The position numbers and the translations under genes are program-made. 64,000 nucleotides of DNA from Sulfurirhabdus sp043759595 (GTDB lineage Bacteria > Pseudomonadota > Gammaproteobacteria > Burkholderiales > SMCO01). Under the pieces are notes generated by a model. That model saw only the letters and a list, made by a program, of their open reading frames with translations, made no database searches and was not told the origin of the DNA. Numbering within the stretch: the first letter of the stretch is position 1; every line of letters begins with the position of its first letter. Of this stretch, positions 1-8,654 are shown piece by piece. The stretch covers positions 1 through 64,000 of the forward strand of contig JAYVLG010000031.1 in the NCBI GenBank assembly GCA_043759595.1. Direction: 5' to 3'.

Positions 1-93
1 AATCAAACTATACTCTTTTTCACCGGGACCTTCATCCTCTTTCGTTATCTTTTCTCTATTTGTAACAATTGGTTACGTTTCCGGATGAGAACT

Positions 94-133
94 AGTTAAA
101 TGTTAAGGTTAGCGGTTAACTGAGGTTTCCAGG
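94..133 (+). repeat. Fragment of the dispersed intergenic repeat
   Basis: About 40 bases match the tail of the repeat found in full at 25159-25373 and, inverted, at 62507-62724. The shared part runs from AGTTAAATGTTA to TGAGGTTTC with a few mismatches. The fold-back core of the element is absent here. The first 90 bases of the window hold no recognisable gene. Confidence 0.6.
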
Positions 134-134
134 T

Positions 135-1160
135 TTAAACAGGTAGACAACTTCCCAGTTTGAATGCATTTTCCAGCTCCTGTCGCAACAATGCCTCATT
201 GCCAGAATAAAGAGGAGAGAAATGGAAGGGAATGACATTCACCACGCCAGCCTGGCGCGCAATCATCCCGGCCTGACAGGCGGTTAAATGATATTTTTCT
301 GTCGCTCGTTGCACATCATGATGCAAGAAAGCGCTTTCAATATATAGCGCATATGCTCCGTTTGCCAATGCTGCTATTTTGGCAATATTTTCCGCATGAA
401 AAACGACATCTGTGACATAAGCCAGCTTTTGACCTGATACGATACGAACAACCTGTTCTTTTAATTCTCCCAGTTTGAAGGCTTTTTCCTGCCGATTGCC
501 ATTTTCATACCACCATACCTGAAACAGGCTGTCATCCTGCTTTCCGCATAATACCGCCTGCTTCAATTCTTTTAACCAGGGCCCGGTTGGCAACCCCAGT
601 TCCACAAGCCGATTTTTCCATATATTGATGTGCGCTTTTTCTTCCAGTGTAAAAGCCATACACGGCGTTTTGTGATCAAGCATGGTATATCGCACACGAA
701 ACACCGCTTCATCCAGCAGTACATCATCAGGCAACAGCCACTCTTTCTCATTTTCACGTCTGAAAGCTGCCTGGCAATGAAACTCGGCACTACGTGCTCG
801 CCCTTCAGGATGGACTTCAGTCACTACCATTGTGAAATCCGTTCCATAACTTTCAACCAGATTCCATGTGTAGGCAGCGAGTTTGTGTTCTACCTGTTCC
901 AGAAAATGCGGAGGGCCATACAAATGCATCTTTTTCTCTCGCCCCAGACAAATACGCAACTGCGAGTCAAACCCGATAAAATGGTCCATATGCGTGTGCG
1001 AAACAAATACATGGCTGACCCGTAATAGCTTGCGAGGTGCGAGATGATGAATTTCACCCAGGTCGAATAACAGCGCGCGCTTTTCAAACAGAAAATCAAC
1101 AAACAGTCCCGGGTCTCCGAATGGTTCATTTACCAATTTTGGATGAAACAAAGGCCGCAT
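135..1160 (-). CDS. Metallo-beta-lactamase-fold hydrolase, RNase Z-like
   Basis: The 341-residue protein has the zinc-binding HTHMDH motif at residues 55-60, typical of metallo-beta-lactamase-fold RNases of the RNase Z/ElaC group, and a late histidine in a PFHFSPLYS segment. RNase Z trims tRNA 3' ends in the cytoplasm. Several parts are divergent from classical RNase Z (long insert around residues 110-240), so the substrate is uncertain and a general phosphodiesterase role is possible. The start follows a GGGGGTGAG ribosome binding site. It is divergent from the YbaK-type gene at 1295, with a 134-base AT-rich promoter region between them. Confidence 0.7.
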   Translation of the reverse strand: MRPLFHPKLVNEPFGDPGLFVDFLFEKRALLFDLGEIHHLAPRKLLRVSHVFVSHTHMDHFIGFDSQLRICLGREKKMHLYGPPHFLEQVEHKLAAYTWNLVESYGTDFTMVVTEVHPEGRARSAEFHCQAAFRRENEKEWLLPDDVLLDEAVFRVRYTMLDHKTPCMAFTLEEKAHINIWKNRLVELGLPTGPWLKELKQAVLCGKQDDSLFQVWWYENGNRQEKAFKLGELKEQVVRIVSGQKLAYVTDVVFHAENIAKIAALANGAYALYIESAFLHHDVQRATEKYHLTACQAGMIARQAGVVNVIPFHFSPLYSGNEALLRQELENAFKLGSCLPV

Positions 1161-1294
1161 TACTCACCCCCAAACCTGAAAAAATAAACTTCCTATACTA
1201 TTTATAAGCAAAAAGCGTCTATTTATTCTTTTATTATTCAATATTTCTACTATATTAAAGGCTTACCAGTGATTTCCCATAAAGGAGAAAGATC

Positions 1295-1765
1295 ATGGCT
1301 ATTGCTTATACCATTGAAAAATATCTGAACATGCACGACATTTCCTATGACGTGGTAAAACATCCCCATACACAAACCAGCCTTAAAACTGCGTATGCAG
1401 CGCAAATTGAAGGTGATTGTCTGGCCAAGGCTGTGTTACTGGAAGACGACAACGGCTACATGATGGCGGTGCTACCCGCGACTCACCACGTTAAGCTGAG
1501 TGAGATACGCAAACAGACTGGGCGGCAAGTCAGAATGGCGACTGAGCGCGAAGTTTCTGATTTATTTCAGGATTGCGAAAGAGGTGCGATCCCAGCGTTA
1601 GGTCTGGCTTATGGCATTGAAACCATTCTGGATGACAGCCTGATGGAAAACCGTGACATTTACTTTGAAGCCGGTGACCATGAAGAACTGATCCATATGA
1701 GTTGCGAGCAGTTTGAAGAAGCCATGAGTTCCGCCATGCACGGGGAATTTAGTTCCTCTATTTAG
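1295..1765 (+). CDS. YbaK/ProX-type aminoacyl-tRNA deacylase
   Basis: The 156-residue protein is a stand-alone YbaK/EbsC editing domain, the family that hydrolyses mischarged aminoacyl-tRNAs (for example Cys-tRNA-Pro). The YDVVKHPHTQTS opening, the conserved lysine in CLAKAVLLEDD and the GAIPALGLAYG segment fit the family. Length is normal. A clear AAAGGAGAAAG ribosome binding site precedes the ATG. The exact amino acid and tRNA specificity cannot be read from sequence. Confidence 0.8.
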   Translation: MAIAYTIEKYLNMHDISYDVVKHPHTQTSLKTAYAAQIEGDCLAKAVLLEDDNGYMMAVLPATHHVKLSEIRKQTGRQVRMATEREVSDLFQDCERGAIPALGLAYGIETILDDSLMENRDIYFEAGDHEELIHMSCEQFEEAMSSAMHGEFSSSI

Positions 1766-2058
1766 TGGCTGGTTATACTGGTTAAATCACTTGATTGTGG
1801 CGGATTATCATCCGGCCGCTATTAAAGCGAATACAGGCTGGGAGCGGGGTTTATTGCTTAAAAATAGTTAAATCTGCTTGATATTTTTTTCGCTACGCAC
1901 ACCATAACCCACTTCTTTCAAAATGACTTTAAACTCCAAATCACCTAATAATTTTATTGCTGATATTTTAGTGCCCGGTTCTATGCTATATTCAGCTTAT
2001 GTACGATTTTCATTTATGCCAGTTTAGTTTCTAAATATTAATAAGTTAGGGAGGCCGC

Positions 2059-2313
2059 ATGGGCCAAAAAGATTATGTTTCATTGCAAGAACCGTTCCTC
2101 AATACACTGCGTAAGGAACATATACCTGTTTCCATTTTCCTGGTGAATGGTATCAAGCTGGTTGGCAAAATTGAATCGTTCGACCAATATATCATCATGC
2201 TTAAAGGCCACGACAACGTCACCCAAACCATTTTCAAGCACGCCATCTCTACCATTTCACCCTCACGTCAGGTGCAACTTCCAGCTCGAGATGCGAAACC
2301 GGATGAAGTCTGA
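2059..2313 (+). CDS. hfq: Hfq-like RNA chaperone
   Basis: The 84-residue Sm-like protein has the Hfq Sm1 segment (EPFLNTLRKEHIPVSIFLVNG followed by IKLVGKIESFDQY) and the Sm2 KHAIST motif. Hfq is a hexameric RNA chaperone that pairs small RNAs with mRNAs. Compared with canonical Hfq it has two extra residues in the loop before VTQ (GHDN), Phe instead of Tyr before the KH pair, and a short C-terminus. It stands alone, not next to der/hflX or miaA as is usual in this group, so it may be a second Hfq. A GGGAGG ribosome binding site lies upstream. Confidence 0.88.
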   Translation: MGQKDYVSLQEPFLNTLRKEHIPVSIFLVNGIKLVGKIESFDQYIIMLKGHDNVTQTIFKHAISTISPSRQVQLPARDAKPDEV

Positions 2314-2406
2314 TTTAGCATGGTTTTGACTTAACGTAATATCAATATTTAAATCTTTCAGGCAAATCAGCACCTAACTGGATACAAGGCAACCCTTCCA
2401 AATACT

Positions 2407-2684
2407 TTAGGGCTTATCACGTTCTATCGAAAAAACCTGCCCAGCGTTATCAAAAGTAATCGTGGTCAGCCACCCTGATCGATCCTTGGGTATGTAATAC
2501 CAAATTTTTCTCGACTCCCATTTATGGGACTTAACACGTGTTTCTTTATCCGGTTTTCCTGCTAACAACTCGACTTCAGCTTCTGTCATCCCATCGCCAA
2601 GTAACCGAAATTTTTAAAAGGGATTTCATCAGCCATTGACACTGTGCACAAACTCATGAATATCACTATATACAGACTACGCAT
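2407..2684 (-). pseudogene. Secreted DUF2845/BamE-like small protein, split by a -1 frameshift
   Basis: Read from an ATG at 2684, preceded by GGGAGG, the first 29 codons encode a signal peptide (MRSLYIVIFMSLCTVSMA) and DEIPFKNF, then run into a stop at about 2589. The rest, from RLLGDGMTEAEVELLAGKPD to the end at 2407, is in the -1 frame. The GMTEAEV..AGKPD pattern and the late aromatic ITFDNAGQV strand resemble small SmpA/BamE-like or DUF2845 periplasmic proteins. The frames meet exactly at A AAT TTC, which has the form of a -1 slippery heptamer. The gene starts 22 bases after hypD and may be co-transcribed with it. It may be a broken gene, a sequence error, or, less likely, a frameshifted gene. 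Confidence 0.6.
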
Positions 2685-2705
2685 GCTTGCCTCCCGTTTT
2701 CCGAA

Positions 2706-3815
2706 TCAAGTCAGCACTGCATTTTGTGCTTCACGCACACCCGAAGACCACCATATGCGACACGCCCCTTCATCTGAAACCATACACGGGCCAACAGGTG
2801 AACGTGGCGTGCAGGCTTTGCCGTATATGCGGCATTGATTGGGGTAAATTTTACCTAACACGACTTTTGCACAATCACATCCTGGCGGCATTTGCCCAGC
2901 ACGTTTACGAGATGTGTCTTCATAGGACGGAAACAGAATCCGGGCGTTATGAGCCTGAAACACAGCATTCAGCTCGAACCCGGAATGCGGGATCACACCC
3001 ACCCCCCGCCAATTGGCATCCACAATATCCATGGTATGTAAAAAAAAACGCCGGGCAACTGGATTTCCACCTGTACGAACGACCTCCGGATAACAATTAT
3101 CTAAAAAGCGCTCGCCTTCCAGCAACTGGCGCAATACAGAATACATCGCCGCCAACAAGCTTTCAGGAGAAAACCCTGCCACAGCCGCAGGCATGTTATG
3201 TTTTTCTACTACAAACTGCCATTCTTCCGGCCCCATTACCGTAGCCACATGCCCGGGTGCGATCAGTGCATCGAACCCCGGCAATTCACTATCCAGCAAC
3301 ATGGCTACAGCTGGCCATGTCAATCTTCCGGAGAGCAGTATGGACAAGTTTTCCGGGATGCCTTCAGCCAGCATCGCTGCTACAGGTGCCGTTGTTGTTT
3401 CAAAACCCGCCGCGAAAAAAACGACTGGTTTCCCCGAGTTTTCCCTTGCAATCTGTACCGCTTCTGCGGGTGAGGCAATGGGACGGATATCTGCTCCCGC
3501 TGCTTTGGCTTCATCAAGGGAACGTATCTCACCTTTGGCGACATTCACTGGCACCCGCAACATGTCGCCAAAGGCCACCAAAACAATGGGTTCGTGGAGG
3601 GCGAGCTGAATTGCCTGATACACATCTTCTTCCGGACACACACAAACCGGGCAGCCTGGCCCGGGAATCAGCTCAATATGCTTTGGCAGCGCACTACGTA
3701 ATCCCGCCATCGTAATGGAACGCTCATGGCCGCCACACACGTTCATGATTTTAATTTTTCTTTCCAGCGGTAATGCCTGAATTTTGTCCAGCCAATCTTT
3801 GGCAGATAATTTCAT
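2706..3815 (-). CDS. hypD: Hydrogenase maturation factor HypD
   Basis: HypD is the iron-sulfur scaffold on which, with HypC, the Fe(CN)2CO group of [NiFe]-hydrogenase is assembled. The 369-residue protein shows the family's conserved NVCGGHE (Cys27) and GPGCPVCVCP (Cys55, Cys58, Cys60) motifs, FAAGFETTTAP, and the C-terminal cysteines of the [4Fe-4S] cluster (PPGCDCAKV, PNQC, GKAC). Length is normal. It is the last gene of a hypC-hypA-hypB-hypD run on the minus strand. The hypE gene that usually follows is replaced by the frameshifted secreted-protein gene. Confidence 0.95.
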   Translation of the reverse strand: MKLSAKDWLDKIQALPLERKIKIMNVCGGHERSITMAGLRSALPKHIELIPGPGCPVCVCPEEDVYQAIQLALHEPIVLVAFGDMLRVPVNVAKGEIRSLDEAKAAGADIRPIASPAEAVQIARENSGKPVVFFAAGFETTTAPVAAMLAEGIPENLSILLSGRLTWPAVAMLLDSELPGFDALIAPGHVATVMGPEEWQFVVEKHNMPAAVAGFSPESLLAAMYSVLRQLLEGERFLDNCYPEVVRTGGNPVARRFFLHTMDIVDANWRGVGVIPHSGFELNAVFQAHNARILFPSYEDTSRKRAGQMPPGCDCAKVVLGKIYPNQCRIYGKACTPRSPVGPCMVSDEGACRIWWSSGVREAQNAVLT

Positions 3816-3845
3816 TCAAAAGTGCCTGACAATACAGATACACAA

Positions 3846-4652
3846 TTACACTGTGCTCACATGTAACTGAACACCCTCTGGTTGAATTTTGGGGCGAACG
3901 GTTTGACCCTGATCGACTCTTTCGCGCTGGGAATGAAACGCTTGTCGCAGCCAGTCAAACCAGACATCCATCCCAATCTGCTTTCTGGCAGATAAATGAA
4001 TTACAGGCGCGCTTGATGCCAATTCACGCACAAATCGCTCTGCACGCTGCGGATCAAAATCATCCAGCACAGACAGCAAATCTGTTTTGGTCAGCACAAT
4101 GGCATCCGCAGCGCGAAACATGACAGGATATTTGGCGGGCTTATCGTCTCCTTCGGTGACAGAAAGCAACGTAATATTCTGGTGCTGCCCCAAATCAAAA
4201 CTGGCCGGGCAAACCAGATTGCCTACATTTTCGATAAATAGAATATCCAGCCCTTCCAGCGGTAAGCTATGCAACGCTTCATGCACCATGTGGGCATCCA
4301 GGTGACACGCGCTCCCGGTCGTGATCTGGATCGCGGGTACGCCTTTGGCACGAATGCGATCTGCATCATTTTCTGTTTCAAGATCACCCTCAATGACGGC
4401 AATGCGAAATTCGTGTTTCAAGGCGTCAATTGTCGCTTCCAGCAATGCTGTCTTTCCGGAACCAGGGGAGGACATCAGGTTGATTACGAGTACCCCATGC
4501 ATATCAAAATGGTGTCGATTATGCATGGCCTGGTCATCGTTTTTAGCCAACAGGTTTTTTAAAACAGACACGGCAGTATTGCCGCCTTCTACAGGCTTAA
4601 AGGCAAAGTGCTTATTGCCGGGAGTAATGTTGCAGCCACAGGTATTGCACAT
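3846..4652 (-). CDS. hypB: Hydrogenase nickel incorporation GTPase HypB
   Basis: HypB is the GTPase that with HypA delivers nickel to the hydrogenase large subunit. The 268-residue protein begins with the high-affinity metal site CNTCGC. It has a Walker A loop SSPGSGKTA (residues 61-69), the switch/metal segment ENVGNLVCPASFDLG and the guanine-specificity motif TKTD. The linker after the N-terminal site is short and has only a few histidines, so this is not a nickel-storing His-rich HypB. It lies between hypA and hypD. Confidence 0.95.
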   Translation of the reverse strand: MCNTCGCNITPGNKHFAFKPVEGGNTAVSVLKNLLAKNDDQAMHNRHHFDMHGVLVINLMSSPGSGKTALLEATIDALKHEFRIAVIEGDLETENDADRIRAKGVPAIQITTGSACHLDAHMVHEALHSLPLEGLDILFIENVGNLVCPASFDLGQHQNITLLSVTEGDDKPAKYPVMFRAADAIVLTKTDLLSVLDDFDPQRAERFVRELASSAPVIHLSARKQIGMDVWFDWLRQAFHSQRERVDQGQTVRPKIQPEGVQLHVSTV

Positions 4653-4716
4653 AAATTACCTCGAATTTATCACCAATTATCTTTGCCAGAATAACTTCAA
4701 TCTGCGCTTTATACGC

Positions 4717-5067
4717 TCAGGATTCTTTAGTCAGTTCCACGCTGGCCAGCATCATTTCATCTCCGGAAATCAACTGCGTATGATAATCCCCGCATTTCCC
4801 GCATATCAGCCGATTGACTGCCGCTTCTGTTTCTACACCGCATTGCTGGCAGCGGACTCGCACTGGCAATCGGTCAATATACAATACCGCATTTTCAGCT
4901 ACGGTGCCTGCACTGGCCAAAGGGAAGGCATTTTCGAGCAAACTGGCTTCAACACCTGATAATGGTCCGATTTGCAGCCTGATCAGTTTTACAGCCAATG
5001 CACCATGTTGTGTGGCGATTTCCCGAACTTGAGTGATGAGCGCCTGGCACACTGATAACTCATGCAC
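4717..5067 (-). CDS. hypA: Hydrogenase nickel chaperone HypA
   Basis: HypA carries nickel to the hydrogenase precursor together with HypB. The 116-residue protein starts with the nickel-binding MHE triplet and has the structural zinc site at Cys73, Cys76, Cys89 and Cys92. Translation starts at a GTG, because GTG-CAT-GAG gives the invariant MHE start. The start lies inside the end of hypC (8-base overlap), which suggests translational coupling. Confidence 0.93.
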   Translation of the reverse strand: MHELSVCQALITQVREIATQHGALAVKLIRLQIGPLSGVEASLLENAFPLASAGTVAENAVLYIDRLPVRVRCQQCGVETEAAVNRLICGKCGDYHTQLISGDEMMLASVELTKES

Positions 5068-5302
5068 CTGGCGCCGCTCCCTCCAGAGCCAGCATTTCGT
5101 CGTAAAGTTCCCAGGCGGAGCGGGCGTGTTCTTCAGTCATTTTCTGAATGGCATATCCCACATGCACCATGACAAAATCCCCCGGCTGAACAGGCTCATC
5201 CTGCATCAGAAAAAGGCTTATATCCCGTTCAATGCCTTTGGCACCGCAACGTGCAATAAAGCCATCAACTGCCAGAACTTGCATGGGAATTCCAAGACAC
5301 AT
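5060..5302 (-). CDS. hypC: Hydrogenase assembly chaperone HypC
   Basis: The 80-residue chaperone binds HypD and the apo large subunit. The start at 5302 is chosen because the mature family begins with the essential Cys of MCLGIPMQV; a longer in-frame reading upstream lacks family similarity. The GDFVMVHVGYAIQKM segment is the typical beta-barrel core. It is the first gene of the hypCABD run and is preceded by a plausible sigma-70 promoter. Confidence 0.93.
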   Translation of the reverse strand: MCLGIPMQVLAVDGFIARCGAKGIERDISLFLMQDEPVQPGDFVMVHVGYAIQKMTEEHARSAWELYDEMLALEGAAPGA

Positions 5303-5332
5303 CAGTTTTCTACCGAAAAAGATTGTGTATTC

Positions 5333-5359
5333 AGTATAGTGGAAAATAGACGTGATCAA
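5333..5359 (-). promoter_or_regulatory. Candidate hypC promoter
   Basis: On the minus strand, TTGATC and TATACT are spaced by 15 bases, about 30 bases upstream of the hypC start. The -35 element overlaps two nested palindromes (TCAACGTTGA at 5356-5365 and GTTGAATTCAAC at 5361-5372), possible operator sequence. The spacing is one or two bases short of ideal. Confidence 0.4.
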
Positions 5360-5473
5360 CGTTGAATTCAACACAAGATGTTATTTTGTGCGGTTCACAT
5401 TGATGATAAATCAGACATTTTATGGATAACATTCCACAAAGAGAAACCTATCCTTGGTCCAACCAATACAGGT

Positions 5474-7732
5474 TTATGCAACCAGAAATGCTGTTTGTTG
5501 GTTCATTACCTGTTTATTCAACATGGACTGCAAATCCTCTGCAGTAAGTGATTTGCTGTAATAGTATCCCTGGAAATCATCACAATGTATGGATTGCAAG
5601 TATCCAAGCTGTTCCGTTGTTTCAACACCTTCAGCAGTAACGGCCAGCCTTAATGATTTTGCCAAGGCAACCATTGCAGACACAATAGCGGCATCATCTG
5701 GATCGGTGGTGATATCCTGGATAAAGGACTGATCAATTTTCAACCGGTGAACAGGAAAGCGCTTTAAATAGCTCAGACTGGAATAACCCGTTCCAAAATC
5801 ATCAATGGCAATTTTGACGCCCTGAGCCTCCAGCTTGTGCAACGTTCCCTCTGAGCGGTCCATCAGCGCACTTTCGGTAATTTCAATTTCAAGCTACTCC
5901 GGATCAAAACCGGTATTTTTCATTATGCCCGCAATAATTTCTGCTAGTTCCAGATTACGAAATTGTTTCGGTGACAAGTTAACGGACAACAGGATTGGAT
6001 CGTGACCACTCTCACGCCACAGTTTTGATTCTCTGCATGCGGTAGCGAGCACCCACTCGCCTATTTTTTCGATGATGCCAATTTCTTCTGCTATCGGTAT
6101 GAATTCCTCCGGAGGCACTTCCCCAATCAGATGATTGTTCCAGCGCAACAAGGCTTCAACCCCCGTTATTTTCCTGGTTGAAACCGATACAATCGGCTGG
6201 TAATGCAACGAAAACTCATTGCGCTCAACCGCACGCCTTAACTGCTCTGAAATTTCCATACGGCGAGTAAGCCCTTCACTCAGCTCGGTGGAAAATACAT
6301 GGTAGGTATTACGTCCGTTCGCTTTGGCCTGGTACAACGCAATATCCGCATATCTAAGGAAATCATCATGTGTACCATCCCCAACCGGGAAAACCGCTAT
6401 ACCAATGCTGGCTGTGACAAAAATTTCCCTGCCATCCACATTGATCGGCCGGGAAAGCGTGGCCAGTATTTTTTCAGCTACAACAGCAGCATCGTTTGCA
6501 TACTGTACAAGATCAAGTATGACGGTAAATTCATCACCACTTAATCTTGCAACTGTATCTACTGTTCTCACAACAGAAAGTAATCGCTTACCCACTTCTT
6601 TCAGCACAATGTCTCCAGCAGCATGGCCTAGCGAATCATTAATTTCCTTGAAACGATCAAGATCAATAAACATCAGTGCAGACATGCAATCATGACAACG
6701 GGCATGCAGGACAGATTTTGCCAATCTGTCCTGAAACAAATTCCGGTTAGGCAATCCGGTAAGGCCGTCAAACTGTGCAAGCAATTCCAGTCTGGCTTCT
6801 ATGCGCGCACGCTCTTCAAGTTCGCCTTTCATCTGTTCATTGATCACCAACAGTTCGCTGGTACGCTGATTAACGCGCTGTTCCAGCTCGCCATTAATAA
6901 TAATCAGAGCTGCCTCAGCTTTCGTGCGTTCACTCACCTCATACTTTAAATCAGCATTTCCTTGCGTCAGTTTCCGGGTCATGCGATTAAATACACGCAC
7001 AAGATCCTGAATTTCACGACAAGAAGCAGGCGCAATGTGTTTGGTGTTTTTCCCTGCTGCAATCATGAGCGCTGATCGCCGCAAATCCCGCAAGGCATTA
7101 GTGAGTCTGTTAGCAACCAGAATACCGCTTATCAATGCCAGCGAGAGTGCGATCAGCGTTGCCAAACCCACAGCCCATACCGACTTTCGCAGTAAATTTT
7201 CTGTTTCTTTATACAAGGACGTGTATTCAAAAATGGTTGCACCAATTATTTGCTGTCCATTCCCATACACGGGGACCACAATCTGTCGTATCTCTTCTTG
7301 TGAGGCGGGGCTATATTCCACAAAAGCTCTTGGCTCTCCATCCTGGAGTAATTGTGAAATAGCGTGATCAGGAAGTGTGTTAACCAGGCTGCCGATTTTG
7401 CTGTGCCCGGAATCGGCAACAATACGGCTGGACTTATCCACCACTTTCAAATTGCGATGGCTGCGAGCATAGACATGGTCAATCATATTCTGCAGCACAT
7501 CCTGGTTTACGCGCGAAAGGGGATTATTATGCTTTCCAAGAAAATTGAGCCCACCTGCCTTATAAGCTTCATAGGTAATCAATGCTGATAACGATTCAGC
7601 ACTGTGGGTTGCATCTGCAATGGCAGATTGCTCTGAAAGCTTCTGAAGGTGATTGAGGGAAACAGCACCTACAATACCAATTAACAAAAAAGCGGAAATT
7701 ACGATAAAAAGTAACCGTGTACGAATGCTCAT
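5474..7732 (-). pseudogene. Membrane GGDEF-EAL protein interrupted by an in-frame TAG
   Basis: The reading frame is a 752-codon c-di-GMP enzyme: transmembrane segment at residues 7-27, periplasmic sensor region about 30-180, second transmembrane segment about 185-207, HAMP-like linker, coiled coil about 265-315, GGDEF domain and EAL domain. The GGDEF domain has SGDEF at 398-402 with an RTVD product-inhibition site five residues before it. The EAL domain has EALLR at 526-530. Codon 613 (5896-5894) is TAG, between GFDPE and LEIEITESALM, a conserved EAL stretch. The frame continues unbroken to 5474 with DDFGTGYSSL and AEGVET. Without readthrough the EAL domain loses its catalytic C-terminal half. 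Homologues often have Lys or Gln at this site. Confidence 0.8.
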
Positions 7733-8314
7733 TTACGCTCCATATACTTGTCTTATTTTTTTACTTATTAAAGTTGTTATGCATTGCCTGAGTTACCAGT
7801 GCCTTTTAAGGCAGCTTGATATCCCGGTTGCGCGAGGCATACGTAAAAATCTGCCTCAGACAAAAAAACAGCCAAAATTCCAAATAAGATTAATATGGTG
7901 ATAAATGATTGCAAAACAGCTTGTTGCATAAAACAGGTGACGCAAAGATCAAACTAAAAGTGAATGTAAATGCCGCCCCATTCTTGTGCACCTAAAATAA
8001 TGATGTGCCCATTTCTGTCAAAAAGTTAACAATTGTGCTGAGATATCATCTGAGCAAAAAATGAGACAAAAAATCAAAAAATGTAAAATATTAAGGCATT
8101 AGAGCAACACCCCCTTACTTGTATTTATTGTTGCTCTACCCACAGAATAAGTTAATGCAAAAATCGGGCCAGATTTTATATTTATTTTTAAAAACCTGAT
8201 TGATTTAACTTCACGCCATTTAAATTTTAAATATTGCTGAATAAAATGAATTCACACTCTGCTAATCAATAAAAAACACATCTCGTCCCAAGAATACCCG
8301 ACCATTCTAGTTGG
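7733..8314. other. Long AT-rich intergenic region between divergent genes
   Basis: No coding frame with a credible start was seen. The region carries a perfect 9-base inverted repeat, AGAGCAACA at 8101-8109 and TGTTGCTCT at 8129-8137, with a 19-base spacer. It must hold the promoter of the GGDEF-EAL gene and regulatory sequence for the hydrogenase operon. I found no convincing sigma-54 (GG-N10-GC) element. Confidence 0.5.
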
Positions 8315-8342
8315 TTGAAATTACCTATTGAACTGCTAATAT
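8315..8342 (+). promoter_or_regulatory. Candidate sigma-70 promoter of the hydrogenase operon
   Basis: TTGAAA at 8315-8320 and TAATAT at 8337-8342 are separated by 16 bases, with the -10 element ending 36 bases before the first start codon of the operon. Confidence 0.5.
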
Positions 8343-8378
8343 CTAATTGAGATAACAATAAAAATTGAGAACTGGGCC

Positions 8379-8654
8379 ATGAGTCGCACCTGTTTTATGT
8401 TAATGTCGGTTTGCATTTTTCTGTACTTTGGATCTGCTCACGCCGAACCCTCTTCAGGCCAGCAAATCTTTATGGAAAAATGTATCCGATGCCATGGAAG
8501 TGGCCCGATTCAATTCACTTCTGATAGTGATGCGATTCAAAACACTTTGAAAAAGGGCAACATTAAACAGCATCGATTTTCTCTTACAGACGGAAATATA
8601 GCCTCACTGCTTGAGTACATTGCATCCATCCGCAAAAGTGACGCTACAAAATGA
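8379..8654 (+). CDS. Small periplasmic cytochrome c of the hydrogenase operon
   Basis: The 91-residue protein has an N-terminal signal peptide ending near SAHA and a single haem-binding CIRCH motif (residues 35-39). The C-terminal helix (LTDGNIASLLEYIAS) is like that of small class I cytochromes c. No methionine occurs after the haem motif. Where these proteins usually have the Met ligand, there is a His (residue 65, KQHRFSL), so bis-His ligation is possible. Its stop overlaps the start of the endopeptidase gene (ATGA), so it is the first gene of the hydrogenase operon and a candidate electron partner of the enzyme. Confidence 0.8.
   Translation: MSRTCFMLMSVCIFLYFGSAHAEPSSGQQIFMEKCIRCHGSGPIQFTSDSDAIQNTLKKGNIKQHRFSLTDGNIASLLEYIASIRKSDATK

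Noticed and set aside
3193..3715. Several plus-strand open frames across hypD
   Set aside because: They are opposite-strand shadows of hypD, whose motifs are complete.
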